A stretch of 64,000 bases of DNA from Beverwykella pulmonaria (taxonomy: Eukaryota > Ascomycota > Dothideomycetes > Pleosporales > Melanommataceae): positions 1,811,032 through 1,875,031 of the forward strand of contig BCHH01000001.1 of assembly GCA_001599595.1 (NCBI GenBank), given 5' to 3'. The notes below the pieces were generated by a model. It made no database searches. It saw nothing but the letters and a program-made list of their open reading frames with translations, and was not told the DNA's origin. Every line of letters starts with the position of its first letter. The first letter of the stretch is position 1. Shown piece after piece: positions 1 to 11,257 of this stretch. The translations under genes and the position numbers were made by a program.

Positions 1-518
1 GGGAACGCCCTCTCCACCTCGAACGGGAGATTGACTATGTGCGTGGCACCAGATAGGAAGAAGACATGTGCCTGCGACTTGAGGAAGACAACCAAGGCGC
101 GAGACTTGACCTGAACGGTGTGTGGGGGGTGGTTATTGGGAGCACCTGGGTCGGTAGTTGGCTGCGTCCCTTGGCTAAGAAACGCCTTGGACTGGTCATT
201 TCCACTGTAGTCTGCGGCACCTAGACCCTGCGAGACTGTGCTGGACGGCTCCTCGGTGAGAAACGTGGTGAGCAATGCCTGGATGACCCTCTCTTGCTCG
301 ACCTCGAAGTTGAAGATCTTGCGCACCACGCCGCCGCGCGACCAGACAACATGGAACTCTGTTGTGACCACCTCTTCCGTGACGCCCTCGCCATCGTCGT
401 CGCCGTATGTCTCCCAGGTGTAGTCGTGCTCGGTGCTGTTTTCAGAGAGAATGGACTCGGCGATGAGGTACTGCAGCGCCGCGGGCTTATGGAGCCCAAT
501 GGACCGGAGAGCTGCCAT
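1..518 (-). CDS. APC1: Anaphase-promoting complex subunit 1 (Apc1/BimE), N-terminal part, cut by window edge
   Basis: Apc1 is the large scaffold subunit of the anaphase-promoting complex, the nuclear ubiquitin ligase that targets cyclins and securin. The reverse strand gives an uninterrupted frame of 172 codons from an ATG at 518 to the window edge. The protein opens MAALRSIGLHKPAALQYLIA, followed by an acidic stretch, then a VVWSRGGVVRKIFNF segment (about residues 55-70) and SRALVVFLKSQAHVFFLSG (about 138-156) leading into LPFEVE. From memory, these blocks match the Apc1 N-terminal beta-propeller region of filamentous fungi. No intron is seen in this part. Roughly 90% of the expected protein lies outside the window. 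The gene is divergent from the nucleoporin gene at 864. Family assignment is firm; the start is the first ATG of the conserved block. Confidence 0.85.
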   Translation of the reverse strand, partial: MAALRSIGLHKPAALQYLIAESILSENSTEHDYTWETYGDDDGEGVTEEVVTTEFHVVWSRGGVVRKIFNFEVEQERVIQALLTTFLTEEPSSTVSQGLGAADYSGNDQSKAFLSQGTQPTTDPGAPNNHPPHTVQVKSRALVVFLKSQAHVFFLSGATHIVNLPFEVERAF

Positions 519-863
519 GCGTGAGAGTGTGTTGCGGCATAGGGATGCGATTTGCGCGCAATTCTGGGGTGGAGGCGGCCGTTTCTAGGGTTGGGAATTT
601 TCGTGGTGGGCAACGCGCATGTTTTGGTGGTCGCGCGCGTCGTGAACTTTCCCTCCGCATCACCTCCGACCACTTTTCTTTCACCCTTCACCAACACCAC
701 GCACCGAACGGCTCAGCATCGCCACGACACCTGATCCTCTGTTATCTTCTGAGAAGCTATCCCTCAGCCTGACCAAGAGGAAGGGCAAGGGCAGATACCG
801 CCAGCGCAATCCCTTTGCCGTCTGTCCCAACTCTGCCCCAGCTGCGCGCCGCTTGCTCTCATC
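519..863. promoter_or_regulatory. Divergent intergenic region Apc1 / Nup37-type gene
   Basis: This 345-bp gap separates two head-to-head start codons (518 minus, 864 plus), so it must hold both promoters. Open frames crossing it, such as 221-700 on the minus strand, lie out of frame with the conserved Apc1 frame and look like chance. No clear TATA box was seen. Confidence 0.5.
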
Positions 864-2942
864 ATGAAGCCAATCATCTCGACCGCTGGCAGGACGACCC
901 AGCTCAGGTGCGACTGCCTGCCTAACAAGTCCCTCTTTTGGCTGCATAGTTGACCCACCCACCCCAGATACGAGCTCCCACACCGCGCCTACGATTCCAA
1001 GATCTACCCCGTCACAGCTCCCAATGGTTCGACCATCATACTATACGGACACGAGACAGGCGTGGGCGTGCTATGGCGGGGAGGGCGACCGCTGAAGAAG
1101 ACAGCTCCGGCCCCAAAGCAGCCACCGAAGCCGCCTCCCAAGGTCAACGGGACGTCCAAAGATACCATTATGATTATAGATTCCGACGACGAGGCGCCTG
1201 CCCAGTCTGCGCCGCAGCCCCCCGAAGCTGCATTCGAGGACGAGGACGAGGAACTAGACCCAGACCACCCATACCCGTCCATCATCCAGCACCTGCGCCT
1301 GTCGCTGAACACCCAAGTTTTGCACATCGCTGTGCCCCAGATACCCACCATCTCTGTGCTGCGACCGGCCGACACAGTGCCCGCTATTTTCAGCAAGAAG
1401 ATTGTCTTCACTGTCGCCTGCGCTGATTACAGCGTTCGCGTCATTACACTGCCCTTGAGCCCTCCGTCTAACGTTGCGAAAGAGGCTCCGTTCAACGCCA
1501 AATCGCAATGGGGCGAGGAAGTCCTCAAAGTATCGGCCCACCACGGACATCAGAGCATTCCCACTGGCGTCACTATGACATGGACCTCGCGGTCGGAGCC
1601 CACTCTGGATGGAGAGTCAGGAGAAGAGATGAATCTCGATGCCGAAGACGACGCTGGCTCGACTCCAGGGAGACGGCGGGCTCGCAGGAAGCAAAGCCGA
1701 TCTCGCTCAGGTCGTCGCGCCGACGAAGGCTGGGACCTCCTTGTTGCTTCACATTCTACAGAGCTCGGCGGGCTGTTGAAGATCTGGCGCTTTGGCCTTA
1801 CCGAAACCTCCATGAAATCCGCAAATCCCATTTCGGCCTACAAAACTCTGTCCCTTCGAAGGCCCGCCACTCGAGTAGTTTTCAACTCTGCACAGTACCC
1901 CAAACGCCGCCATTCGCAGCTTCTTATTACCGACGCCTCGGGCATCGCGCGCATTTATGATCCCTTTGCCCCGTCTGGCCTCATCCGACAGGCTTCTCGC
2001 ATAGCTGATGCAAAGCCCGAGGCTGGCAGCTACGTTTCGATATTCAGAGCCACGTTCGAACATTCCAAATCTAATGCTCCTAGTCCGCCCATACTTGCCG
2101 CTCGTAAATCTATCATTGACGCCGCATGGGCGTCCGATGGTCATCACATCCTCGCTCTACTCAGGGATGGCGAATGGGGAATTTGGGATGTAAACCGGAC
2201 AGGCCCGAGTCCACCCTCCGATCCGTCAGCGTTCTCTATTCGAGGATTTGTGGGCACGTCGGAGAGCAGCCGATCTAGCAGCGTCCCATCGAGCCCCAAA
2301 GGCCGCAATGGCCGTACCTCGCTGGTGCCTATGACGCCAAATACAAGACGGACCAAGGAAGAGGCTCTATTTCAAGGAGTTTGGACCAGCTCTTCAACCC
2401 CTAATCGAGGCGGTATCTCTGTTGCTTCTTTAGCCTCCACGACTGGAGGGGCAAGTGAAGACTCTGTGATTATCTGGTACGGCTCCGAGGTCTTCAGGAT
2501 CCCCAACCTAGAAAAATTCTGGTCTCGCACTGCATCTGGAAGCAACAGTGGCTCCTTGTCTGGTCCAGGACTTTCCCAACTGCAAGGACTCGCTTTGCAC
2601 GGAGAGGACATCACATCGATAAATCAGCTAGACACTACAACAAGAGACGCACGGATGGCTATTCCCAGGGATGTGGTAATATCTACCGACCACAGACTAA
2701 TCATCATGGTGAATACGACTCAGCCACTTGGAAGGGACCTGAACGCTGCGTTCGCAAAGGAGCAGGCTGCAGAGGCAGAGGCAAGGAAAACCGACCAGGC
2801 GCTGCTAGCTCGAGGAGAGTTAGATCTTGGAGGAATGGGCCGTCTTCTTGAGGACATGGAGGAAGGTGGAAGTGCAAGTGGTCAACGCAGCATGGTGCTC
2901 GGCAACCCTCGCAAGGTTCTATTCGCTTCTTCGACTTCGTAA
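864..2942 (+). CDS. WD40-like nucleoporin, probable Nup37-type
   Basis: Probable structural component of the nuclear pore outer ring. The model has two exons, 864-907 and 968-2942 (672 aa). The intron 908-967 starts GTGCGA and ends CCCCAG, and restores the fungal N-terminus leading into YELPHRAYDSKIYPV and GHETGVGVLWRGG. Beta-propeller-like blocks follow: VLHIAVPQIP, VACADYSVRVITLPL, WDLLVASHS, LLITDASGIARIYDP and AAWASDGHHILALLRDGEWGIWD. They are interrupted by acidic and Arg/Ser-rich low-complexity inserts (about residues 95-135 and 255-285). The C-terminus LLEDMEEGG..RKVLFASSTS is a tail I associate with fungal Nup37-like proteins. The assignment rests on recall of these blocks; another WD40 family is possible. 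Without the first exon the protein would lack the conserved start. Confidence 0.6.
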
Positions 2943-3907
2943 TCGATTAGACGCTAGCTTCGCCACAGCGACGCGCTTCGGTCTACTCTTCTGGAGACAT
3001 TGTCCGTAGTAAAAACGCCAAGGAGCCTGCATGGGGGGTCTATGTAACGTACCATCAAGAGGCTAATTCTCGCAACACCAGCACGGACTGTAGCAAGCAT
3101 TAATGAACGAAGAGAGGGATGGGCGCAAGTATGTACTTACATTATGCAGATGACGATACCCTAGCCATGCAGGCTTGCGTAACAAAAGTTGAGCGCGATC
3201 TTGGCCTACCTATTAGGTTACGAGCTGGCCCAACAAACATGCTTCAACTAAGTTGAATAGCTTAGCTCGGGCGACTTGTCTTCTTGTTTTGTTTCATTCC
3301 AAAGCCCCCTTTCTTCAGCCCCGTACTCCTCCGTCCATCCCACAATTTTCGCGGCCTCAGGTGGAGCTCAGCGACCCGTCTCATTCCTGCTGCTCAGTAT
3401 AGCCTCGCGATACATCAAACCCGCGTCCATCGCAGTCGCCGACTTACACGATCCTAGTAGGCCTCACAGCTGAACGGGGAACTTCGTCTGGATAGCTGCG
3501 AGGCGCATGCACGCTTCAATTTGCTTCTCCTCTAAGCTCTAAGCTGTATGCACCTGAGCGCGTCCTGAGGGAAAAGCGTAAGGACGGTGTGTGCGGTGAG
3601 GGGCACGCGCGGTATCGCTGTAATGGCGGCTCTCTGAAGAATCTCCGTTGTGGAGTTGAGGAGGGCGTGGTATCGTGTGGAGGGCGGGTGTGTGCTACAT
3701 ATACGTGTTTTGTGATGCTAGGTGATGTTAAGTGAATCATTGAAAGGGAACTATGGGTGTATAAATTCGTGTACAATGTCCATGTGATCCCATATCAGCT
3801 TTGTTTGTAGACTCATTCGTTCCACCCATTGTACTCACGTCCCTCTTGTATACATTATTATTACAAACCATCCAAGCCCTCTTATCTCATCAACCCTTTC
3901 CCTTTCC
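2943..3907. other. Convergent intergenic region, 965 bp
   Basis: The space lies between the 3' ends of the nucleoporin gene and the SH3-like gene. It holds only short unrelated open frames (for example 3276-3473 plus, 3516-3776 minus) with no recognisable protein. It probably contains both 3' UTRs. No RNA gene or repeat was recognised. Confidence 0.4.
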
Positions 3908-6574
3908 TCATATCTCCTCCGCCCACCACTTAGTCCTCCTCCTCTTCGGCTCGACCCACTCCCACCCTGGCCCAACCCACACCCTCCCCTTCCCATCTGC
4001 CACTAATCCCGCCTTCCCAGCCCACCACCCCTCCCTCACTTTCTCCGCAACCTTCTCATCATCGATTGAGCATACAACATCATGAGGAAACAAACCTCTG
4101 GGCCCGCGTCGATGGTGCAGAGAGGCTTGCCAGTAGTGTACTTGTGGGGAGGGATCGGAGTGTGTGGGGTAGGGCAAGTGCGTGGGTGAGGGTATGTAAG
4201 AAGTGGCGTCAACGAGGATGTCGAAGGGGTGGAGGGGGAGGTGGCCAACTTCGTGGGTTGTGTAGGGAGTAAGAGCGACGTAGATCTTGTTGTGGAGGGG
4301 TGGTGGGGGTGCGGGAGATGGTGGAGGGGGTGGGGTCTGGAAATATGAGTCTGGTTCTGGAGGGGCTGGAGGGGCTGGAGGGGCGTTGTTTGAGGGGTGT
4401 CGCGGCAGCGGTGGTGATTGGCCGTTATTGTTGTTGTAGGGAGTATATTGTTTCTCTCCTATAGAAGGCTTGCGTGGCGTTTTGTAGGGTGGTTCCGTTG
4501 GCGAGGTAGGCGACTGGTAAGTAAAGGGTGTGTATGGTGGTTGTGCCGACGATTGTGGTGGAGGCGGTGCCTGGTAGAATGGTTTCCATCCCTGATCGGT
4601 TGTTGGAGGTGGTGGCGGAGGCTGATGAGTGGACGGTGTCCTACCCCTTGGAGACGATGCGTTATCTAAGTCCTTTGCAGGAGGAGCAGGTGGCGGAGGT
4701 GGCGGCGGTGGTGCATAGGTATATTGTTTCCGGTCCTTCTTCGTCTCCGGAAACGGAGTCTTACCGTCCTCCATCGTTGGCGGCTGATATGGCTTATATG
4801 TATACGGCTTTCTCTCTCTTTCGGTTCTAGGAGATGAGGCGTTGTTTCTGTCATCCGTTGTTGGATACGGCGTCGAAGGACTACTTGTTGATGGTGGTGC
4901 TTGAGAGCTATTTGGTGCTGGCTTCCTCTTCACATTCAAGGGCTCATCTTTCGGTGTGGGCGAGAATCCGTAGAGAGGTCTAGAGTGCTCCTGGAACGGT
5001 CCTCTAGCATGTAGGTGCTCAGTGTTTGGCTCTGTCTTTGCAGGTCCAGGATCAGTAAATACACGTTTCTCAAACGTTGGGCGACTGGGCTGCGGTTGCG
5101 GTTTTGGTGGTGCTGTTTGCTCCGTTGTCGTATATGGAGGAGGTGCCGTATAGAAGTTGTAGGCATTCGCTTGCGGATATGGATTAGGAGGTGAAGGAGG
5201 CGTTGGTGCATCGTACGGATCCGAACCGTACGGCTTGGTGAAATCGTACGACTGTGGAAATGAATAAGCAGAGGTAGGCGGCTCTCTATTGTCACTGCTC
5301 GATTTCGGAGGCTCTAGACTTAACGCAATCGACACGATGGAAGACTGTGTAGCCGTGGCTCTGTCGATTGGCGGTGGCGTGTAGACGAGCTGGGACACTG
5401 ATGGTGCTGGGAGCATGTACAGGTTTGGTGGTTTGAGTGTTGATCCAGGTCCTGGCTCGGCCTTTTCGTCGGAGTTATTCTGTTTGATCTTTTCGGTCTC
5501 TCTTTCCCTCTCTTTAACTTTGTCGTTGTCTTTCTTCTCCTTCTCCGCTTTGCTTCTCAGTTTCGTCGTTTCTTTCTTCGCTTTTTCGACTTCACCCAAG
5601 GCTTCGTTCAGTGCTCGGCTCTGCGATGCAACGACTCGTATGAACGCTTTGCGCTCCGATTGAAGTTGGTCCATAAGTTCTTTGTTTGGTGATTTCTATT
5701 ATCAGAAATTCAAAATTAGTTTTAACTTTCAACGTAGGAGTAGGTTCTTGTTAGATGCTGCGTACGTACTGTCTTTGCCATCTCAATATTCAGCGTAACT
5801 AGTAGCAAATTCAACGTACTCTTCGACGAATCCAGCAAACTCCTCAATACATTAATTCGACTTTTCTGAAAGATGAATCGGACACGTTTGAAGAAAGGGA
5901 GTGAGTCTGTTAGGGATGATGAAGGAGTAGGTGAGGGTTTGAGAGAGACCATAAGACCCGCAGCTTCTTCGTAGACCATGCTACATTGCTCGATGAGTTG
6001 AGGGAGCGTGTTTATGACCGATTGGATGATGGTAGAGCCGACAGCTTTGGCTCCATCTTCAAGGCTGGAGTGGATCAGGCGGAGAATCTGGTGATAGTCA
6101 GCCATCTCGTACAAGTTTCGAGATAGTCAATGCTGGTGGTCGTTGAATAAAAGCTTATTAAAACGTAACTGACCTGGGAGAAGCATGCCATCTCATTACT
6201 GATGTACCGCACATCCTAAATGGTATGAAAATCAGCATATAGCACATAACTGTATAGCGCCCATCGACACCTTGTAGCAAAAACAGGGAATTTATACATG
6301 TTAGTCAGGCTTCTATAGACGTCCTATTGGTAGATACAGTAGGAATTGGTAGAGGCAAGTTCAATCTTCTACCCTCTACCCTCTAGCCAAATATGTTTGA
6401 CTGTTCTTCGAGCAGGCCTTGGTGGGGACAACATGGACACGATGGAGTACCTTAGAATCTGCTTACCCGCCCAGCTGAGCCTAGCTCGTCCGCGACATCG
6501 TTCATCGACACCGAGATCTTGATGGCGGCAGTCGCAACACCTGCGATGCTTGCCACGATTTCCAGACCCGACAT
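3908..6574 (-). CDS. STAND-type N-terminal domain, coiled-coil, proline-rich protein with C-terminal SH3-like domain
   Basis: The function is unknown; the architecture suggests a signalling adaptor. The model has four exons (minus strand): 6574-6467, 6215-6174, 6087-5770 and 5695-3908, 751 aa. All junctions are phase 0 with GTAAGC, GTCAGT and GTACGT donors. The N-terminus (MSGLEIVASIAGVATAA, residues 1-17) and the helical stretch to about residue 150 match the fungal N-terminal domain of STAND proteins (PigL_N-like), which here is not followed by a NACHT domain. A charged coiled coil (about 160-220) and about 400 residues rich in Pro, Ser, Thr and Tyr with runs of P come next. Residues about 622-700 read like an SH3 domain: YVALTPY (ALYDY position), LPLHPFDIL (the LSF-GDII position), then YWQAS and GPRGLFPHDVV (the WWxG and GLFPxNYV positions). 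The first intron (251 nt) is long for this genome and could hide another small exon. It is head-to-head with the NACHT-ankyrin gene at 6879. Confidence 0.7.
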
Positions 6575-6878
6575 TTTCGAACAGACAGACAGCCTTCTGT
6601 TGTCTGAGGAGGATAAATGATAGATAATGGATGCAAAGCTGCAATTTCTGGGGCTGTTGAACTCACGAGGCCTTGGCATTCTTAGGCTTTCAGCCACCCG
6701 AGGCTGCTCGCATCTAGGCTCCACGACCGAACATCCAAGGAGCGTTGTGCAATACCAGCAGTCACCCTGCCTTACCTCTACCCTATTGGCAGACCCAGAT
6801 TTGACAGTCCGCCCTGCCAGAGCGGTTATAGACCAGCAAGCCTTTTCACGATAATCAAAGGACATCATCTGTGGAAAC
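6575..6878. promoter_or_regulatory. Shared divergent promoter of the SH3-like gene and the NACHT-ankyrin gene
   Basis: The start codons at 6574 (minus) and 6879 (plus) are 304 bp apart, so the two STAND-domain genes must share this regulatory region. Short frames cross it (6627-6854 plus; the upstream extension to 6928 on the minus strand), but neither resembles the conserved N-termini. Confidence 0.5.
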
Positions 6879-9800
6879 ATGGAACCCCTGAGCGTCTCAG
6901 CTAGCGTTGCGGGCCTCCTCAGTCTCATGATCCAACTTGTTCAACTTAGCACGAACTACGCCACGAAGAATGCGCAGATATACGACTTCATTGCGGAGGC
7001 TAATGCGCTTGCAGACGTTCTGAAGCGGTTGAAAGAATTTTTAGATGCTCAACAGACCGTTAATTCGTCATTCAACCAAGTATCGGTCTTCGTTGCCGCC
7101 AACACGATATGCAAGATCAAGCTTCAAGAGCTCCTCCAGAAGCTGCAAAAAACTGTCCTCCGAACAAACAGGATAAAAAAGGCCTTGGATAGTGTTGTCT
7201 GGCCATTAACTGAGAAAGAGCACCGAGATACTGTTGCGGATATCCACCGTTATACTCACATTTTTCAGTTTGCATTGACTGTTGAAGGCTGCTCTCTGTT
7301 GGCGAAGTCTTCGACAGAAGTTATGGAGTCACTGAAAGAGCAGTCCCAGAAGCTAGTGGAAACGAAAAAGTTGTGCGGTGCGATCCCAGATCTTGTGACA
7401 CAGGTGGAGTCGTCCTTGAATCAAATCTCAAACATCCAGGCGGCAGTGCAACTTTTGGCCGGTAAGATAACCGAATTGGATTCCATATCACGAAATGTAT
7501 CTGATATCAAAATATCTATCGATGGTGAGACCGATCTTTACTAGTTATGACAGAGGCTAACTCGTACATCCAGCTCATAAAGCCAAAGAAGACAGTCGAC
7601 GAGGCGAGAAAGAACATAGACAAGTTCTTTCTTGGCTATCTTCTCTCTCTTTTGAAGCCAAGCAGCGGCAATTATCCGAGCAGCATCAACGTGGAACAGG
7701 TCTTTGGCTTCTCAAGGACGCGACCTTCATAAGCTGGAAAGACGGACCCAAGGATTCCGTATTATGGTGCTCTGGAATTCCAGGCGCTGGCAAGACGTTT
7801 ATGGCGTCTTTAGTAATTGATGCGCTACAGGCCGAAAATAAGAACGTATCTTACATTTATGCGGATTACAAGTCCCAATATCAGCAGACTGCTCTCGGCT
7901 ACCTGTCTAGTATTACACGTCAATTAGCGCTGCAAAATCCAAAACTCCTAGAGCTCGCCATAACCTGGTTCCATCGTCGAATCGCAAAGTCCACTTTAGA
8001 CGACCCCCCACCTTTAACTTTCAATGAGCATTTCGAGCTTCTCCAACAGTTCTCAGCCCACGCGGATCATGTATTCATCCTCGTTGACGCTGTTGATGAA
8101 ATACCAGGAATCGACGAAAAGGAGTGTAGCGACATTCGGTTTGAACTTTTGCAGGCGCTTGCGAAGCTGAAATATGCCTCGCTATTCTGCACTTCTCGTC
8201 CGCATATCAGTGGTGCTCTTTATTTTGAGAAATTTGCGGAGATTAATATTGAGGCCACAAACGCGGATTTACGCACCTTTTTAGAGGCCAAAATATCTGC
8301 TTCAAGAAGGTTGAGTGGCTTCGTGTTAAAAGATGGTGCTTTGAAAGAGAAAATCGTGCAAACCATCACCGAAAAAGCTTCTGGGATGTTTCTGCTTGCC
8401 CGACTACAATTTGACCAAGTAATCACTGCCATCACAATTCGACAAATTCGACAGATGCTTCTTAAACTATCGAATCGACTTTTCGATATGTACCATCACA
8501 CCCTCCAACGAATCGAACAACAATCGGCTGTAGAAGCAAATCTAGGAATACGTGCAATATCCTGGGTTGCCCATACGAAGCGACCATTGACAGTGTCGGA
8601 GTTTATTCAAGCTCTATCGATAGAGGAGGGAGACCAAACCTTAGATGACAGTGGAATCATCGACATCAGCATAATCTTGGAAGCCTGTGCGGGCCTACTC
8701 CATCTACAACCTCCATCAGATCTAGGTCTGAATGGTCCATTTCACATTGAAGAAACTATACATTTCGTTCATTACACGATGCAAGAGTATCTTTCGGTCC
8801 ACAGAACCGACATGTTCCTTTCCAGCCATCGTGATATTGCGAATACTTGTCTCACTTACCTTTGTGTCGAAAACTTCCGGAAGGGTGTAATTCGCTGTTC
8901 TTACGATTTGCATCCAGCGTATTCGTCTCGCAACAATGACTTTCTTGCGTATGCGGCAGTATTTTGGCCAGCACATTCCATCTTCACCCACGATTCACTG
9001 AGGTATGACCTGATCAAGCTCTTAGTTTCCACGAAATATCCGAGTCTCACCAGAACCTGGCTTCAACTTGCCCTCCGGATTCCATTGAAAGGGACTTATT
9101 TAACCATCCCCCCGGGGTTTTGCGTTGCCGCTCTGGCCATTCATGGGGCTTCAAAGGCTCTCAAATTCGTTCTAGATGACGGAATATCTTTCAAAGTCAG
9201 ATTTCGTGAAAAATGGACGCCAATGGAGATTGCGATAAAATACGGGCATCCATCATGCGTTGAGTTGCTGTTCTCATATGGCCTGAATGATGACCCTGAA
9301 TGTAATCGTTCTTGGATAATGGCAACATTTATTGAATGCTATAGCTCCAAGAAACTCGAACTCTTCAACAGCCTCCTAGACAAGCACATTGATGTCATCA
9401 GACAGGCCGCCTACGCCGGGTTCGACACAGTGACTGTCTCCGAGCCTACGACTACCCCGCGTCCCTCCATACTCATCTCATCCGAAAATGAGGAATTAAT
9501 TAGAAGGATGGTGAAGTCAGGCTGGGACCCTGACTTGGTCCACATTGCTCCCAATTGGTCTAGGAGAGTAAACCCGGAAGGTAATACAGAGCGGAGGACC
9601 ATGTGGCAAGATGCCGTCGAACATGGGAATGAACATGTGCTCGAACTATTGATTAGTGCTGGCGCCAACGTCAACCAAATACTCCCAGACTTGAAGAGTA
9701 CTCCACTTATATTAGCCATCCATCAAGGAAATGACCGGATGATAGAGAGATTACTAGAAGCTGGTGCAAACCCTAGTCCTCCCGGTAAACTATTCTATAT

Positions 9801-11025
9801 ACCCCTACGACTCGCTATAACATACCGAAATGCCTCCCTTGTTCATCGACTTTTGAAGTATGGAGCTGTCGTGAAGGATCCGACGAGTGAAGAAGAGGAT
9901 CCATTCAGAATGGCTCTGGGCGATGTTCCGTCTAGGGCAAAAAATCCGATTGTGGAACAACTTCTTTATGGCTATCTGGGTTGCGCAGTCCCAACAAAAG
10001 AATTCACCTCGATCTTAGTCCATACCATCAACCAGGGTCAATTCGAAGTCGCTGAACAGCTCCTCACTGGAAGATACAAGAGCGATGGTCAGTTACAACC
10101 TAATGACATCTGGCTCTTGCTAGAGGCAGTCATTAAATATGAAGAGCGCCTCTCGACCGGAATGATCTCCCTTTGTTCTGCATGTGAATATCCAAATATT
10201 GACATATTCAGGTATGCCATGCGGTGGTGCAACTTTGGTGTTATGCTCCAGGTCTTAAAGGGCGAGCTAAAAGTCGGTAATTTTAAGGGATTTCAGACTC
10301 CTCTTATGGTAGCTTTCGCTTGCAAACAAAACTTATCTACCATTAACTGGGTGCTTCAACAAGGAATTAGGCCGAATACAGGCTTAGCTCGATTGGCCCT
10401 AGAATGGTGCTTATTGTCTGAGATGAGCATGCGCGACGCCTCATCGAGAACATTTGAGACGAGAGAACTACTTCTTCAATCATGCGACTTGAGAGCTGGC
10501 ATCGAACCGCGATTCCCCTTTCCGTGGTTTACGACTGACAAAGTTCTTTCTCTCTGCCGATTCACAGACGATTCAGGATTCGCTGTCTTGAAAAATGCTA
10601 TGCTCGGGGGTGTGCGTCCAATCGACATGAGCCCTGGAGTTTGCGCAATCTTAGGAGCTACGTCTCTTATAAGACGGGTTCCATTACACCATATCGAAGC
10701 AATGTTGAGCTCGATCATATTTGCTCTTGATGTCCACCCATCGGATGTAAAGAGGGATATTTCAAGACTAAAGTCTGCGATCTCTGGAGCCAGGTCTCAT
10801 GAACCGCAACCCCCTTCAATCACCGAGTGCGAGGAAATGAGGGCTTGGTTTTCTGACATGGAACAGCTTACCCGATCTAGTAGTCCATCTACATCGAGGC
10901 TCAGACGATCTGCTTCATCCCCTGGGTTTTTCAAGACTGTGGACTCGAGCGGTAGTTCTACTAGTCGACGGCTAACGAAGAAAGCTCGAGTAATGAGTTT
11001 AGGTGGTCTCACTAGTCCAACGTGA
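6879..11025 (+). CDS. STAND protein: fungal N-terminal helical domain, NACHT ATPase, ankyrin repeats (NLR-like)
   Basis: A probable signal-transducing ATPase of the fungal NLR-like class, whose members are linked to non-self recognition. There are two exons, 6879-7524 and 7574-11025 (1365 aa). The 49-nt intron (GTGAGA...CATCCAG) removes an apparent frameshift and stop at 7542. Residues 1-215 form the helical N-domain (MEPLSVSASVAGLLS start). The pre-NACHT segment around residues 235-270 contains VLSWLSSLSF and GTGLWLL. Walker A is GIPGAGKT (283-290) and Walker B is VFILVDAVDEI (382-392). The RPHI arginine after CTS fits sensor I. A winged-helix-like region is followed by ankyrin-type units between about 760 and 1000 (for example VLELLISAGANVNQ and MIERLLEAGANPSP). 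The tail is Ser/Arg-rich. All ATPase motifs are intact, so the gene looks functional. The ligand is unknown. Confidence 0.85.
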
Positions 11026-11257
11026 TATTGGCTCTCTGATGAGAAGTTGTAAAGAGAATATATGCATACCTATCAGCCAACAAGAGCTCAAGACAGCCAA
11101 GAGAAGTCATATAGAAAACGTTCCCATCTACCCCACTGAGTCTTATTGGCTGACAGCTCGTATATTTCGGGAGATTCACATCACCTCACTAATCTCATTG
11201 ACAACAGGACGCCAAACAATTTAATCTCTTCATACCCCAGAACCTCTAATAAATCTC

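Noticed and set aside
221..700. 159-codon minus-strand frame at the left edge
   Set aside because: Out of frame with the Apc1 reading frame, which carries all conserved motifs; Ser/Arg-rich shadow.
7525..7800. Apparent frameshift/stop splitting the NACHT-ankyrin gene into three frames
   Set aside because: A normal 49-nt intron (7525-7573) joins the first frame directly to the NACHT frame; no mutation is needed.
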